From: Pseudomonadota bacterium
Lineage (GTDB): Bacteria > Pseudomonadota > Gammaproteobacteria > Burkholderiales > Gallionellaceae
DNA: 64,000 bases
Assembly: GCA_021848465.1 (NCBI GenBank)
Contig: JAJZUP010000001.1
Coordinates: forward strand, 868,001 to 932,000
Reading direction: 5' to 3'
Numbering within the stretch: position 1 is the first letter of the stretch; each line of letters starts with the position of its first letter. A program made the translations under genes and the position numbers. Under the pieces are notes generated by a model. The model did no database searches and was not told the DNA's origin. It worked only from the letters and a program-made list of their open reading frames with translations. Positions 41,810 through 50,993 of this stretch are shown one piece after another.

Positions 41810-43060
41810 ATGACCTCGAACTTCCATTACCAGAATGACCAACTCCATGCCGAGAATGTAGCGTTGCAGGATATCGCCGAACGTTTCGGCACCCCAAGTT
41901 ATGTCTATTCGCGGGCGGCACTGACCGATGCCTACATGCAGTTTGCGGATGCGTTCAAAACGCGCGAAGCGTTGATTTGCTTTGCGGTGAAATCCAATTC
42001 CAACCTGGCGATCCTGAACCTGTTTGCACGGCTGGGTGCGGGGTTCGATATTGTGTCCGGCGGCGAATTGCAGCGCGTTCTGGCTGCGGGCGGCGATGCG
42101 GGCAAGGTGGTGTTTTCCGGCGTGGGCAAAACTGCGGCGGAAATGCACCAGGCCCTGGAGGCGGGCATCCTGTGCTTCAACGTGGAATCGGAAGCTGAGT
42201 TGGAGCGCTTGAATCAGGTGGCAGGGGTAATGAGAAAAACCGCGCCGGTCAGCCTGCGCGTGAATCCGGATGTGGATGCCAAGACGCACCCCTACATCTC
42301 CACCGGGCTGAAACAGAATAAATTCGGTGTGGCGTATGCCGATGCGCTGCGCCTGTATCGCAAGGCTGCCGGCATGCCGAATCTGCGCGTGACCGGGATG
42401 GATTGCCATATCGGCTCGCAGCTGACCGATGCCAGCCCGTTTGTGGCGGCAGCGGAAAAAATTCTGCAATTGGTCGAACAACTGGCAAGCGAGGGCATTC
42501 GCCTTGAGCATCTCGATTTCGGTGGCGGTCTGGGTATTCGCTATCGTGACGAAACCCCGCCCAGTGTTGCCGACTACGCCAATGCCCTGTTGGGCGCGCT
42601 GGTTGGCAGGAAGGAAAAGCTGATCCTGGAGCCGGGGCGAGCGCTGGTGGGGAATGCAGGTGTGCTGCTGACCAGGGTGGAATATCTCAAGCCAGGTGAA
42701 GAAAAGAATTTTGCAATTGTGGATGCGGCGATGAACGACCTGATGCGGCCGACACTCTACGACGCCTACCATGAGGTGCTGCCCGTGGTTCGAGATGCCA
42801 CACTGGCATCGCATGTGTATGAGGTTGTCGGGCCGGTGTGCGAGACCGGTGACTTCCTCGCGCACGAACGTGAAATGGCGATAGCACAAGGCTCCTTGTT
42901 GGCGCTCATGTCGGCGGGCGCATATGGAATGAGCATGAGTTCCAACTACAATTCGCGGCCGCGTGCTGCGGAAATCATGGTGGACAAAGGCGCGATGCAC
43001 TTGGTGCGCGAGCGTGAGACGGTTGCGCAAATTTTTGCCGGTGAGAAACTATTCAAATAG
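41810..43060 (+). CDS. lysA: Diaminopimelate decarboxylase
   Basis: FGTPSYVYSRAALTDAYMQFADAF...ICFAVKSNSNLAIL; HIGSQLTD; CETGDFLA. Confidence 0.98.
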   Translation: MTSNFHYQNDQLHAENVALQDIAERFGTPSYVYSRAALTDAYMQFADAFKTREALICFAVKSNSNLAILNLFARLGAGFDIVSGGELQRVLAAGGDAGKVVFSGVGKTAAEMHQALEAGILCFNVESEAELERLNQVAGVMRKTAPVSLRVNPDVDAKTHPYISTGLKQNKFGVAYADALRLYRKAAGMPNLRVTGMDCHIGSQLTDASPFVAAAEKILQLVEQLASEGIRLEHLDFGGGLGIRYRDETPPSVADYANALLGALVGRKEKLILEPGRALVGNAGVLLTRVEYLKPGEEKNFAIVDAAMNDLMRPTLYDAYHEVLPVVRDATLASHVYEVVGPVCETGDFLAHEREMAIAQGSLLALMSAGAYGMSMSSNYNSRPRAAEIMVDKGAMHLVRERETVAQIFAGEKLFK

Positions 43061-43087
43061 TTTTTCAGCATTTTCCGCATAAAAATG

Positions 43088-43117
43088 TTGCGCAGAAAAT
43101 TTATTCACGCATAGAAT
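43088..43117 (+). promoter_or_regulatory. Putative sigma-70 promoter of the histone-like gene
   Basis: TTGCGC-N18-TAGAAT. Confidence 0.45.
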
Positions 43118-43227
43118 GCGCGCACCAAGCGCCTCGGTTGTGTTTCAGGGATTGCAGCGTGTTTGGTGGTGCGGTGTCTGCACCAGTTGTGCCGAAGGGT
43201 TTTAGTCAATTTAAAAAAGGAAAGAAC

Positions 43228-43776
43228 ATGGCTGCAACAACTACCAAAGCAAAGAGCACTACTGCCAAGAAAACAACCGCAAAAAAAGCCGCAGCAAAGC
43301 CGGCAGCTAAAAAGGCAGTAGCCAAACCTGCTGCGAAGAAAGCTGCCGCAAAACCAGTTGCCAAGAAGGCGACCGCCAAGCCTGCTGCAAAGAAAACCGC
43401 AGCAAAGCCGGCAGCTAAAAAAGCTGCAGCCAAACCTGCTGTGAAGAAAGCTGCGGCAAAACCAGCTGCCAAGAAGGCAACCGCCAAGCCTGCTGCAAAG
43501 AAAGCCACGGCAAAGCCAGCCGCAAAGAAGGTCGCAGCAAAGCCTGTAGCAAAGAAAGCAGCTGCCAAGCCGGTTGCAAAGAAAGCCGCTGCGAAGCCAA
43601 CCGCCAAGAAGGTTGCAGCCAAGCCGGCAGCTAAAAAAGCAGCCGCCAAACCTGCTGCGAAAAAAGCCGTGGCTAAGCCAGCTGCCAAGCCGGTTGCAAA
43701 GAAAGCCGCAGCGAAGCCAGCCGCCAAGAAGGTTGCAGCCAAGCCAGCGGCGAAGAAACCGGCCGGTCGCGCCTGA
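43228..43776 (+). CDS. Histone H1-like / AlgP-like Lys-Ala-Pro repeat DNA-binding protein
   Basis: MAATTTKAKSTTAKKTTAKKAAAKPAAKKAVAKPAAKK... tandem (A/V)AKPxAKKxA repeats across the whole ORF. Confidence 0.88.
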   Translation: MAATTTKAKSTTAKKTTAKKAAAKPAAKKAVAKPAAKKAAAKPVAKKATAKPAAKKTAAKPAAKKAAAKPAVKKAAAKPAAKKATAKPAAKKATAKPAAKKVAAKPVAKKAAAKPVAKKAAAKPTAKKVAAKPAAKKAAAKPAAKKAVAKPAAKPVAKKAAAKPAAKKVAAKPAAKKPAGRA

Positions 43777-43800
43777 CTCGGTCATTGATGGTTTCGCCGG

Positions 43801-43837
43801 CGTAGAGGCGATAGCAATCGCCTCTACGCGCTTTCTT
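43801..43837 (+). terminator. Hairpin terminator after histone-like gene
   Basis: CGTAGAGGCGAT-agca-ATCGCCTCTACG followed by cgctttctt. Confidence 0.75.
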
Positions 43838-43954
43838 CAGCAGGTCCCTTACGTTTAGTGGCGGGTCCAGTAAGCGTTTATTCTCCGCCAGCCAGCCTGG
43901 CTGGCTCTGATCCTGGCCCGGGATTTCCATTTAAAACTGACGAAGAGTGAGCGC

Positions 43955-45067
43955 ATGAACAGCACGAACTTGAGGTTATTGTTTTTTGCGTTATTGCTTG
44001 TGGGCGGCTGCAGCAAGAAGACCGCAGACAACAAGCCGGTTCAGGGCGCAATTCCGGTGACGGTTGTGCAGAGCACATCCCGGCCGCTGGAACTGGTCGA
44101 GGAATCGGTGGGTACGCTGGAGAGCCTGACTGATCCGACGATTTCGGCGGAGGTATCGGGCAAGGTGCTACAAATCCGTGCCGTAGCCGGGAGTGCCATT
44201 CGCGAAGGTGACACGCTGGCGGTGCTGGACTCACAGGATGTGGAATTGGCGCGTAAATCCGCGCAGGCAGAGGTGCAACGCGTCGGCATCCTGATCAACA
44301 ACCAGACCAGAAACCTCGAGCGCATGCAGCAACTGCGCCAGAAGAATTTCATTTCCCAGTCGGCGCTTGATGATGCCGTCGCGCAGACAAATGCGTTGCG
44401 CAACCAGGTGCGCGCAGCGCAGGCGCAGTTGGCATTGGCGGAGCGCAATGTCGGCAAGACCCGGATTGTGTCTCCGGTCAACGGCCGCGTGGAAAAGCAG
44501 ATTGCCGAACGCGGGCAGTATGTCAAAGTCGGCGATCCGCTGTTCCAGTTGGTGACCTTGGGCAGTTTGCGCGCGCGCTTGCCGTTCCCTGAAAAATTCT
44601 CCGCACAACTGCAACGCGGCATGACGGTGCGTTTGTCCAGCCCGGCAGACGACCGGGTGGTTTCCGGGAAAATTTCTGAAATCCGTCCGATGGCCGAGAC
44701 CAATAGCCGCGCCTTCGATGTGTATGTGAGCCTGAACAATCCGGGCAACTGGAAACCGGGCGCCAGTGTGCTGGGCAAGGTGGTGCTGGGTGAGCATCCG
44801 GATGCTGTCATTGTCCCGGAAAACAGTGTGGTGATGCGGCCAGCAGGCAAAGTGTTGTATGTGGTGAATAACGGCAAGGCCGAACAGCGGGTTGTGCAAA
44901 CCGGGGTTGAGCAGGATGGCGTGATCGAAGTGACCAGCGGGGTGCGACCTGGAGAAGAGGTGGTAGTGGACGGCGCCGGATTCCTGACCGACCATGCTGA
45001 AGTTGCAATCAAGAGCAGCGAGGGGGCTCCGCCTCCGGCGTCTTCCGCTGTCAGTGCGGCCAATTAA
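43955..45067 (+). CDS. RND efflux periplasmic adaptor subunit (lipoprotein)
   Basis: Lipobox VGGC; ISAEVSGKVLQIRAVAGSAIREGDTLAVLD biotinyl-lipoyl motif; coiled coil; VIVPENSVV. Confidence 0.92.
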   Translation: MNSTNLRLLFFALLLVGGCSKKTADNKPVQGAIPVTVVQSTSRPLELVEESVGTLESLTDPTISAEVSGKVLQIRAVAGSAIREGDTLAVLDSQDVELARKSAQAEVQRVGILINNQTRNLERMQQLRQKNFISQSALDDAVAQTNALRNQVRAAQAQLALAERNVGKTRIVSPVNGRVEKQIAERGQYVKVGDPLFQLVTLGSLRARLPFPEKFSAQLQRGMTVRLSSPADDRVVSGKISEIRPMAETNSRAFDVYVSLNNPGNWKPGASVLGKVVLGEHPDAVIVPENSVVMRPAGKVLYVVNNGKAEQRVVQTGVEQDGVIEVTSGVRPGEEVVVDGAGFLTDHAEVAIKSSEGAPPPASSAVSAAN

Positions 45068-45081
45068 CTGAAGCGTTGCCG

Positions 45082-48000
45082 ATGAATCTGCCAGAACTTT
45101 CAATCCGGCGCCACGTGTTTGCCACCATGCTGAGTGGTGTGTTGATGCTGACCGGGTTGATCGCCTACCAGCGTATCGGGGTCGACCAGTTCCCGAAAAT
45201 CGAGTTCCCGATCATTTCGGTGATGACCACGATGCAGGGGGCCAACCCGGAAAGCATGGATATGAGCGTGACCAACGTGCTCGAGACCGCAGTCAACAGC
45301 GTGCCGGGAATCGAGCATGTCCAGTCCAGTTCGTCGCCGGGCGTCTCCGTCATCGCAATCACGTTCAGCCTGGAAAAAAATGTCGATGTGGCCTTCAACG
45401 AAGTCCAGGCCAAGGTCAATCGCGCGCTCAGACTCCTGCCCAAGGATGCAGATGCGCCGGTGGTCGCCAAACTTGATACCAGCTCCAACCCGATCATGTG
45501 GCTCGCCTTGCAGGGCGATCGCACGCAGCAGCAGCTTAACCAGTATGCGACGAATATCATCAAGAAGAAGCTGGAGACGATTGACGGCGTCGGCGAGGTC
45601 CGGCTGGGGGGGCGGCGCGATCGTACGATCCGCGTGCACCTGAATCCGGAGCGCATGGCTGCGCTGGGATTGACTGCGCAGGATGTCGCCGCAACCTTTG
45701 CCCGCGAGCATGTGCAATTGCCCGGTGGCTTCCTGACCGGCAACGCCAATGAATACCTGCTCAAGCTGGACTTGGAGTTCCATCAGCTCGAAGGGTTGCG
45801 TCATATGACCGTCGCGTATCGCGCCGGTGCGATCGTCCAGCTTGAAGATATTGCGACCGTGACGGACGGGCTGGCCGATTTCAGGCAGCTTGCGCGCTTC
45901 AACGGCAAGCCGGCGGTCGGGATCGGCATCGTGAAGGTTTCCGATGGCAATACCGTGGCGATTACCGAGGAAATCAAGCGCAGGCTGGAAAAGGAAATCA
46001 TTCCCGCCCTGCCGCCCGGCATGACCCTGCGCATCGCCACCAACGACGGCATCTTCATCCAGGAAATGATTGACGCACTCAAGGAGCACCTGGTGGAGGG
46101 AACGCTGCTGGCGGCGCTGGTCGTGTGGGTGTTCCTGCGCAGCATCCGCTCGACCCTGATCATCGCGATGGCGATCCCGGTATCGTTGCTGGGCGCCATC
46201 GCGGTGATCTATTTCCTCGGCTACTCATTCAACGCGATGACCATGCTGGCCCTGCTGCTGCTGATCGGGGTGGTGGTGGACGACGCGATTGTGGTGCTGG
46301 AAAATATTTTCCGGCATCGCGAACAGATCGATCCTGACCCGGTGAAGGCCGCGATCAACGGCAGCAACGAGGTCGTGTTCGCGGTCATCGCCGCATCCCT
46401 GTCGCTGGTCTCGATTTTTGCGCCGGTGATTTTCATGAGCGGCATCATCGGCATGTTCTTCAAGTCGTTCGCCGTGGTGGTGACGTTCGGCGTGCTGGTC
46501 TCCCTGTTTGTTTCGCTGACACTGACCCCGATGTTGTGCTCGCGCTTCCTGAATGTCGCACCGCGTCACGGCAGGTTGTACCACTTGCTGGATGGCCTGT
46601 TTCGCGGCCTGGACCGGTTTTACCGCGGCCTGTTGGCAAGTTCGTTGCAGCATCGCTGGAAAGTGGTGGTGCTGACCATCCTGGTGGTGGCCTCAAGCAG
46701 CTTTTTCCTGGCTCGCGTGGGTAAGGCCTTCCTGCCGGACGAGGATCAGGGGCGCTTCATGGTGTTCAGCAAGGTGCCTTTGGGCTCGTCTATCGAATAT
46801 ACCAACGGCAAGCTGGAAGAAGTGGAGCGGATACTCGCCCGCCATCCGGAGGTCGAGACCGATTTCAGCGCCATCGGTGCAGGCTCGGCCGGGCAGGTCA
46901 ATCAGGCGTTTTCCTTTGTGCGCATGGTGCCGCGCCAGATGCGCACAGTTTCGCAGCAGGAGTTACTGGGGCAATTGCGCAAGGAACTCGCCGAGATTCC
47001 GGGGGTACGGGCGTTTCCGGCCCCCGTTTCGAATGTCGGAGGACAGCGCGGCGAGCCGTTGCAGTTCGTCCTGACCGGAACCAACCTGGATGAGGTGGCA
47101 CGCCTTGCGGGAGGATTCCAGCGCGAACTGTCCAGGGAGATCCCCGGGCTGGGGCGCGTCGACCTTGACCTGCAACTGGACCTGCCCGAGTTGTCGGTCA
47201 ACTTGGACCGCGCCAAGGCGGCAGCCTTGGGTATTTCGGCGCAGGACGTAGCCCTGGCGGTGAGCACGCTGACCGGCGGGATGGACATTGCCCAGTACAA
47301 CGACGAGCCCGGCGATGGTCAGCGTTACTATATCCGGCTGAAGGCCGGGGAGGGCGACTTCACGCGAGCTGCCGATATGCGCCAGATTTACCTGCGCGCG
47401 CGCGACGGCAGCATGGTGCGGCTCGATAACCTGGCAAATTTTGACGAGAAGCTGGGCGCGGCAGTGGTCGGGCGTTACGACCTGCAGTATTCAGCGACCT
47501 TTTATGCCACCCCGCTGATGCCGCTGGGCGAGGCGACCGCCAGGCTCAAGGAGGTGGCAGCCAAATTCCTGCCGGCGGGGTACCGTGTGAAGCTGATCGG
47601 TCAGGCGGAGGAGTTCGGCAAAACAGTGGGCTATATGCTGTTCGCGTTTGTCCTGGCAATTGTGTTGCTGTACATGGTGCTGGCCAGCCAGTTCAACTCG
47701 TTCGTCCAGCCCTTCATCATCATGATGGCGCAGCCGCTGGCGATCATCGGCGGAGTGGCGGCTTTGTGGCTGGTCGGGCACACGCTGAATATTTACTCGA
47801 TGGTAGGGCTGGTGCTGCTGATTGGCCTGGTGGCCAAAAACTCGATCCTGCTGATCGACCTCACCAACCAGCGCCGTGCCGGCGGCATGCCGATCGACGC
47901 GGCCCTGCTGGACGCCTGCCCCATCCGTCTGCGTCCGGTGCTGATGACCTCGGCAACGATCATCCTGGCCCTGTTCCCGGCGGCGCTCGGGTTCGGTGCC

Positions 48001-48156
48001 GGCGCCGAGACCAATGGCCCGCTGGCGGTAGCGGTGATCGGCGGGATGATTTCCTCGACCCTGTTGACCCTGGTGGTGGTGCCTTCCGTGTACTCGCTGG
48101 TGGAAGGGGGCTTGCAGCGGCGTGCGCAAAAGCATGGCCGCAAACAGGCAGAATAA
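45082..48156 (+). CDS. RND efflux transporter permease (AcrB/HAE1-type)
   Basis: MNLPELSIRRHVFATMLSGVLMLTGLIAYQRIGVDQFPKIEFPIISVMTTMQGANPESMDMSVTNVLE; GVVVDDAIVVLENIFRH. Confidence 0.96.
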   Translation: MNLPELSIRRHVFATMLSGVLMLTGLIAYQRIGVDQFPKIEFPIISVMTTMQGANPESMDMSVTNVLETAVNSVPGIEHVQSSSSPGVSVIAITFSLEKNVDVAFNEVQAKVNRALRLLPKDADAPVVAKLDTSSNPIMWLALQGDRTQQQLNQYATNIIKKKLETIDGVGEVRLGGRRDRTIRVHLNPERMAALGLTAQDVAATFAREHVQLPGGFLTGNANEYLLKLDLEFHQLEGLRHMTVAYRAGAIVQLEDIATVTDGLADFRQLARFNGKPAVGIGIVKVSDGNTVAITEEIKRRLEKEIIPALPPGMTLRIATNDGIFIQEMIDALKEHLVEGTLLAALVVWVFLRSIRSTLIIAMAIPVSLLGAIAVIYFLGYSFNAMTMLALLLLIGVVVDDAIVVLENIFRHREQIDPDPVKAAINGSNEVVFAVIAASLSLVSIFAPVIFMSGIIGMFFKSFAVVVTFGVLVSLFVSLTLTPMLCSRFLNVAPRHGRLYHLLDGLFRGLDRFYRGLLASSLQHRWKVVVLTILVVASSSFFLARVGKAFLPDEDQGRFMVFSKVPLGSSIEYTNGKLEEVERILARHPEVETDFSAIGAGSAGQVNQAFSFVRMVPRQMRTVSQQELLGQLRKELAEIPGVRAFPAPVSNVGGQRGEPLQFVLTGTNLDEVARLAGGFQRELSREIPGLGRVDLDLQLDLPELSVNLDRAKAAALGISAQDVALAVSTLTGGMDIAQYNDEPGDGQRYYIRLKAGEGDFTRAADMRQIYLRARDGSMVRLDNLANFDEKLGAAVVGRYDLQYSATFYATPLMPLGEATARLKEVAAKFLPAGYRVKLIGQAEEFGKTVGYMLFAFVLAIVLLYMVLASQFNSFVQPFIIMMAQPLAIIGGVAALWLVGHTLNIYSMVGLVLLIGLVAKNSILLIDLTNQRRAGGMPIDAALLDACPIRLRPVLMTSATIILALFPAALGFGAGAETNGPLAVAVIGGMISSTLLTLVVVPSVYSLVEGGLQRRAQKHGRKQAE

Positions 48157-48283
48157 GGCTGTCTCCAAATCCCGGAAATAGGGTGTTTTTCCGTCGCAGT
48201 TCGGCAATATGGATTTGCGCAGGCTCTGTTAGAGTGCAGACTGGTTACATCATCATGTTACTCGTTTAACTACGGAGAAGATC

Positions 48284-48766
48284 ATGTCCTCAATTAGCGG
48301 AGTTTCGAATATGCGCGAAGCGACGATGCCGCAGGTGAATAAGGTAAAGCCCAAACCTGCCGCAACCCCGTCGCCTCAGCAAAAACTTGCCAGCATGTTT
48401 CAGAAGATCGACACAGAAGGCAAGGGCAGCATCACCAAGGCACAATTTGAACAGGTGTTCAGCAAGCTTGATACGCCCCCGGCACTCAAGGCCATGGGTG
48501 CGGAAGAAACATTCAAGAAACTGGATGCCAAGGGCACCGGTGTGGTGAGCAAGGATGAGTTCATCAAGGGCATGGAGTCGGTGATTGAGCAGGCAAAGAG
48601 CGGCAAACCGGCGCCGGCAAAAGCTGCTCCGGCAGTTGCCAAAGCCGCGCCCGCAGCAGCGCCTGCGGCCCATCATGTAGCCCAGACCTATTCGGCGCCA
48701 TCTGCGCCTGCGGCACACCCGGCATCACAAGGCGCGGTCGGCAACACGATCAACCTGACTGCCTGA
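48284..48766 (+). CDS. EF-hand-like domain protein with Ala/Pro-rich tail
   Basis: FQKIDTEGKGSITKAQFEQVFSKL and FKKLDAKGTGVVSKDEFIKGMESV; then APAKAAPAVAKAAPAAAPAAHH. Confidence 0.75.
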   Translation: MSSISGVSNMREATMPQVNKVKPKPAATPSPQQKLASMFQKIDTEGKGSITKAQFEQVFSKLDTPPALKAMGAEETFKKLDAKGTGVVSKDEFIKGMESVIEQAKSGKPAPAKAAPAVAKAAPAAAPAAHHVAQTYSAPSAPAAHPASQGAVGNTINLTA

Positions 48767-48806
48767 TTCCTGCGCGAACAGGCGGCAGGTCGTTGCAGTT
48801 CTGGCT

Positions 48807-50984
48807 TCAGTTTCCGGGCTTGATGAGACCCAGGAACTGCTCGAGCGGTTGCGGTGCACTGAACAGGTAGCCTTGGAAATCATGGCAGCCATGCTGGTCC
48901 AGGAAGTCGCGCTGGGCCTCGGTCTCCACGCCCTCGGCAATGACGCTTAATCCGAGTGCCTGCGACATGGCAATGATGGCCTGCACGATTGCTGCGCCGT
49001 TCGGGTCGCTGGTGATGTCACGCACAAATGACTGGTCGATCTTGACCTGGTCTATCGGCAGGCGCTTCAGGTACTGCAACGAAGAATAGCCGGTGCCGAA
49101 GTCATCCATCGAGAAGCTGACACCATGCAGTTTCAACTCACGCATTTTGGCAATCGTATCTTCCATGTTTTCCAGCACGGTGCTTTCGGTCAGCTCAAGC
49201 TTCAAATGTGAGGCCTTGGCGCCCGACTCCTGCAGGATGCGCTTAACCTGAGTGGCAAAATCGGCCTGGCGGAACTGCCGCGCGCTGACGTTGACTGCCA
49301 GGGTCAGGTTGCGCAGCAGGACATTTTCCTGCCAAGTGCGCAGCGTCTCGCAGGCGGTCTTCAATACCCAGAGGCCAATGGGGATGATGAGCCCGGTTTC
49401 CTCCGCCAGCGGGATGAATTGCGCCGGCGAAACAAGTCCCTGTTCCGGATGCTGCCAGCGTAGCAGTACCTCCGCCCCGATCGGACGGTGCAGGCTGTCT
49501 ACTTGTATCTGGTAGTACAGGAGCAGTTGTTGCGCCTTGAGCGCGTTGCGCAATGCGCCCTCCATGTCAGCGCGCGCCTCGATCGCTGCCTGCATGCCGG
49601 GATCGTAGAAGCGGATCGCGTTGCGCCCGGAGGTCTTGGCCAGGTACATGGCAGAATCGGCATATTTGAGCAGGTTGTCCAGGCTGTCCTGATGCCCGCG
49701 GAACAGCACTATGCCGATGCTCGGGGAGGTGAAATGCGTGTAACTCCCAAGCTGGAAGGGTTTGTTCAATGCTTCCTGGATGCGTTCAGCGGCGAGCTTG
49801 GCCTGGTTGGCCGCATCGGTAGGATTGGCATTCAGGGACTCCAGCACAATGATGAATTCATCCCCACCCAGCCGCCCCACCAAATCGCCGGGGTTGAGCG
49901 TGGCATTGATGCGCTTGCTGACTTCAACCAGGAGCTGGTCTCCGACCTCATGACCCTTGGTGTCATTCAGGGTTTTGAAATGGTCCAGATCCAGCAGCAG
50001 GATTGCGCCGTGCTTGCCGTTATGCAGGCTGGAGGAGAATACCTTGGGCAGTTGGGATATCAACAGGCGCCGGTTGGGAAGTCCGGTCAGGGAGTCATAG
50101 AACGCCAGATGGTGGATTTGTGCTTCCGCCTCCTTGCGTTGGCTGATGTCCGAGAACATGCAGACATAGTTGCTCAGGCTACCATCCTTGTCCCGTACTT
50201 GGCTGATGTTGATCCACTCCGGATAGATTTCGCCGTTTTTGCGGCGGTTCCAGATTTCCCCGTGCCAATACCCCTTTTCCATTAATTCATGCCACATTTC
50301 CTGGTAGAAATGATGGTCGTGCTGTCCCGATGCCAGGAAATTCGGGTTCTTGCCGATGGCCTCGGCGGCCGCATAGCCGGTGATGCGGGTGAAGGCCTGG
50401 TTTACGCGGGTGATGATGTTGCCGGCATCCGTGATCATGATCCCGGAATAACTGCTGGCAAAAACTTCTGAAAGCTGGTCCCGTTCTGAAATCAGTTTGT
50501 GAGTGTAGGCGTCATTGCTGCGGCACAGCACGATGGCCTTGGCGAGATGCCCCAGTATCGGCTGGAACATCAATGTCAGCGGTTGCTCGGTGGCTGGGGT
50601 TTCCGGCGCCAGCAGGATGATGGCGCCGCAGCCTTCGATCGGGAGTCTCAAAAAGCTGCGATAGGCCGGGCCAAGACCGGAAAGCAATTCCGGACGACTT
50701 CCTTCGCGGATGGCGGGGCCGCATAGCAGTGCGCAGGGCATCTGCACCGGTTTTCCCACCAATGCAACCAGGTCGTAATCACCCACTGCGGCATGGAGGG
50801 TGGTGACTACCTCATTGCAGCCGGTGGTGCACTGTTGCGTGTCCAGGCAGATGAAACCTGCCGGAAACGAGGTGTAGTACAGCAGGCGTTGCAGCGTGCG
50901 GGTCAGCAGTGGCTGCAGGCTGATTTCATTGCCAATGGTGATGGCAAGGTCATACAGGATAGGAAGAATCTGTTCCTTATCCAC
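48807..50984 (-). CDS. GAF-PAS-GGDEF-EAL c-di-GMP signalling protein
   Basis: N-term GAF-like region; PAS YSGIMITDAGNIITRVNQAFTRITGY; GRLGGDEFIIVLE; EVLLRWQHPEQG, DDFGTGYSSL, EGVETEAQ. Confidence 0.94.
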   Translation of the reverse strand: MDKEQILPILYDLAITIGNEISLQPLLTRTLQRLLYYTSFPAGFICLDTQQCTTGCNEVVTTLHAAVGDYDLVALVGKPVQMPCALLCGPAIREGSRPELLSGLGPAYRSFLRLPIEGCGAIILLAPETPATEQPLTLMFQPILGHLAKAIVLCRSNDAYTHKLISERDQLSEVFASSYSGIMITDAGNIITRVNQAFTRITGYAAAEAIGKNPNFLASGQHDHHFYQEMWHELMEKGYWHGEIWNRRKNGEIYPEWINISQVRDKDGSLSNYVCMFSDISQRKEAEAQIHHLAFYDSLTGLPNRRLLISQLPKVFSSSLHNGKHGAILLLDLDHFKTLNDTKGHEVGDQLLVEVSKRINATLNPGDLVGRLGGDEFIIVLESLNANPTDAANQAKLAAERIQEALNKPFQLGSYTHFTSPSIGIVLFRGHQDSLDNLLKYADSAMYLAKTSGRNAIRFYDPGMQAAIEARADMEGALRNALKAQQLLLYYQIQVDSLHRPIGAEVLLRWQHPEQGLVSPAQFIPLAEETGLIIPIGLWVLKTACETLRTWQENVLLRNLTLAVNVSARQFRQADFATQVKRILQESGAKASHLKLELTESTVLENMEDTIAKMRELKLHGVSFSMDDFGTGYSSLQYLKRLPIDQVKIDQSFVRDITSDPNGAAIVQAIIAMSQALGLSVIAEGVETEAQRDFLDQHGCHDFQGYLFSAPQPLEQFLGLIKPGN

Positions 50985-50993
50985 CGGCCTGCC

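Noticed and set aside
43228-43776. Regular short DNA repeats that might suggest a CRISPR array
   Set aside because: Repeats are in-frame codon-level tandem units of one coding sequence, with no unique spacers.
43105-43785. Antisense ORFs over the histone-like gene (for example Gly/Cys/Leu/Phe-rich 226 aa)
   Set aside because: Periodic composition is just the complement of the AAKP repeats.
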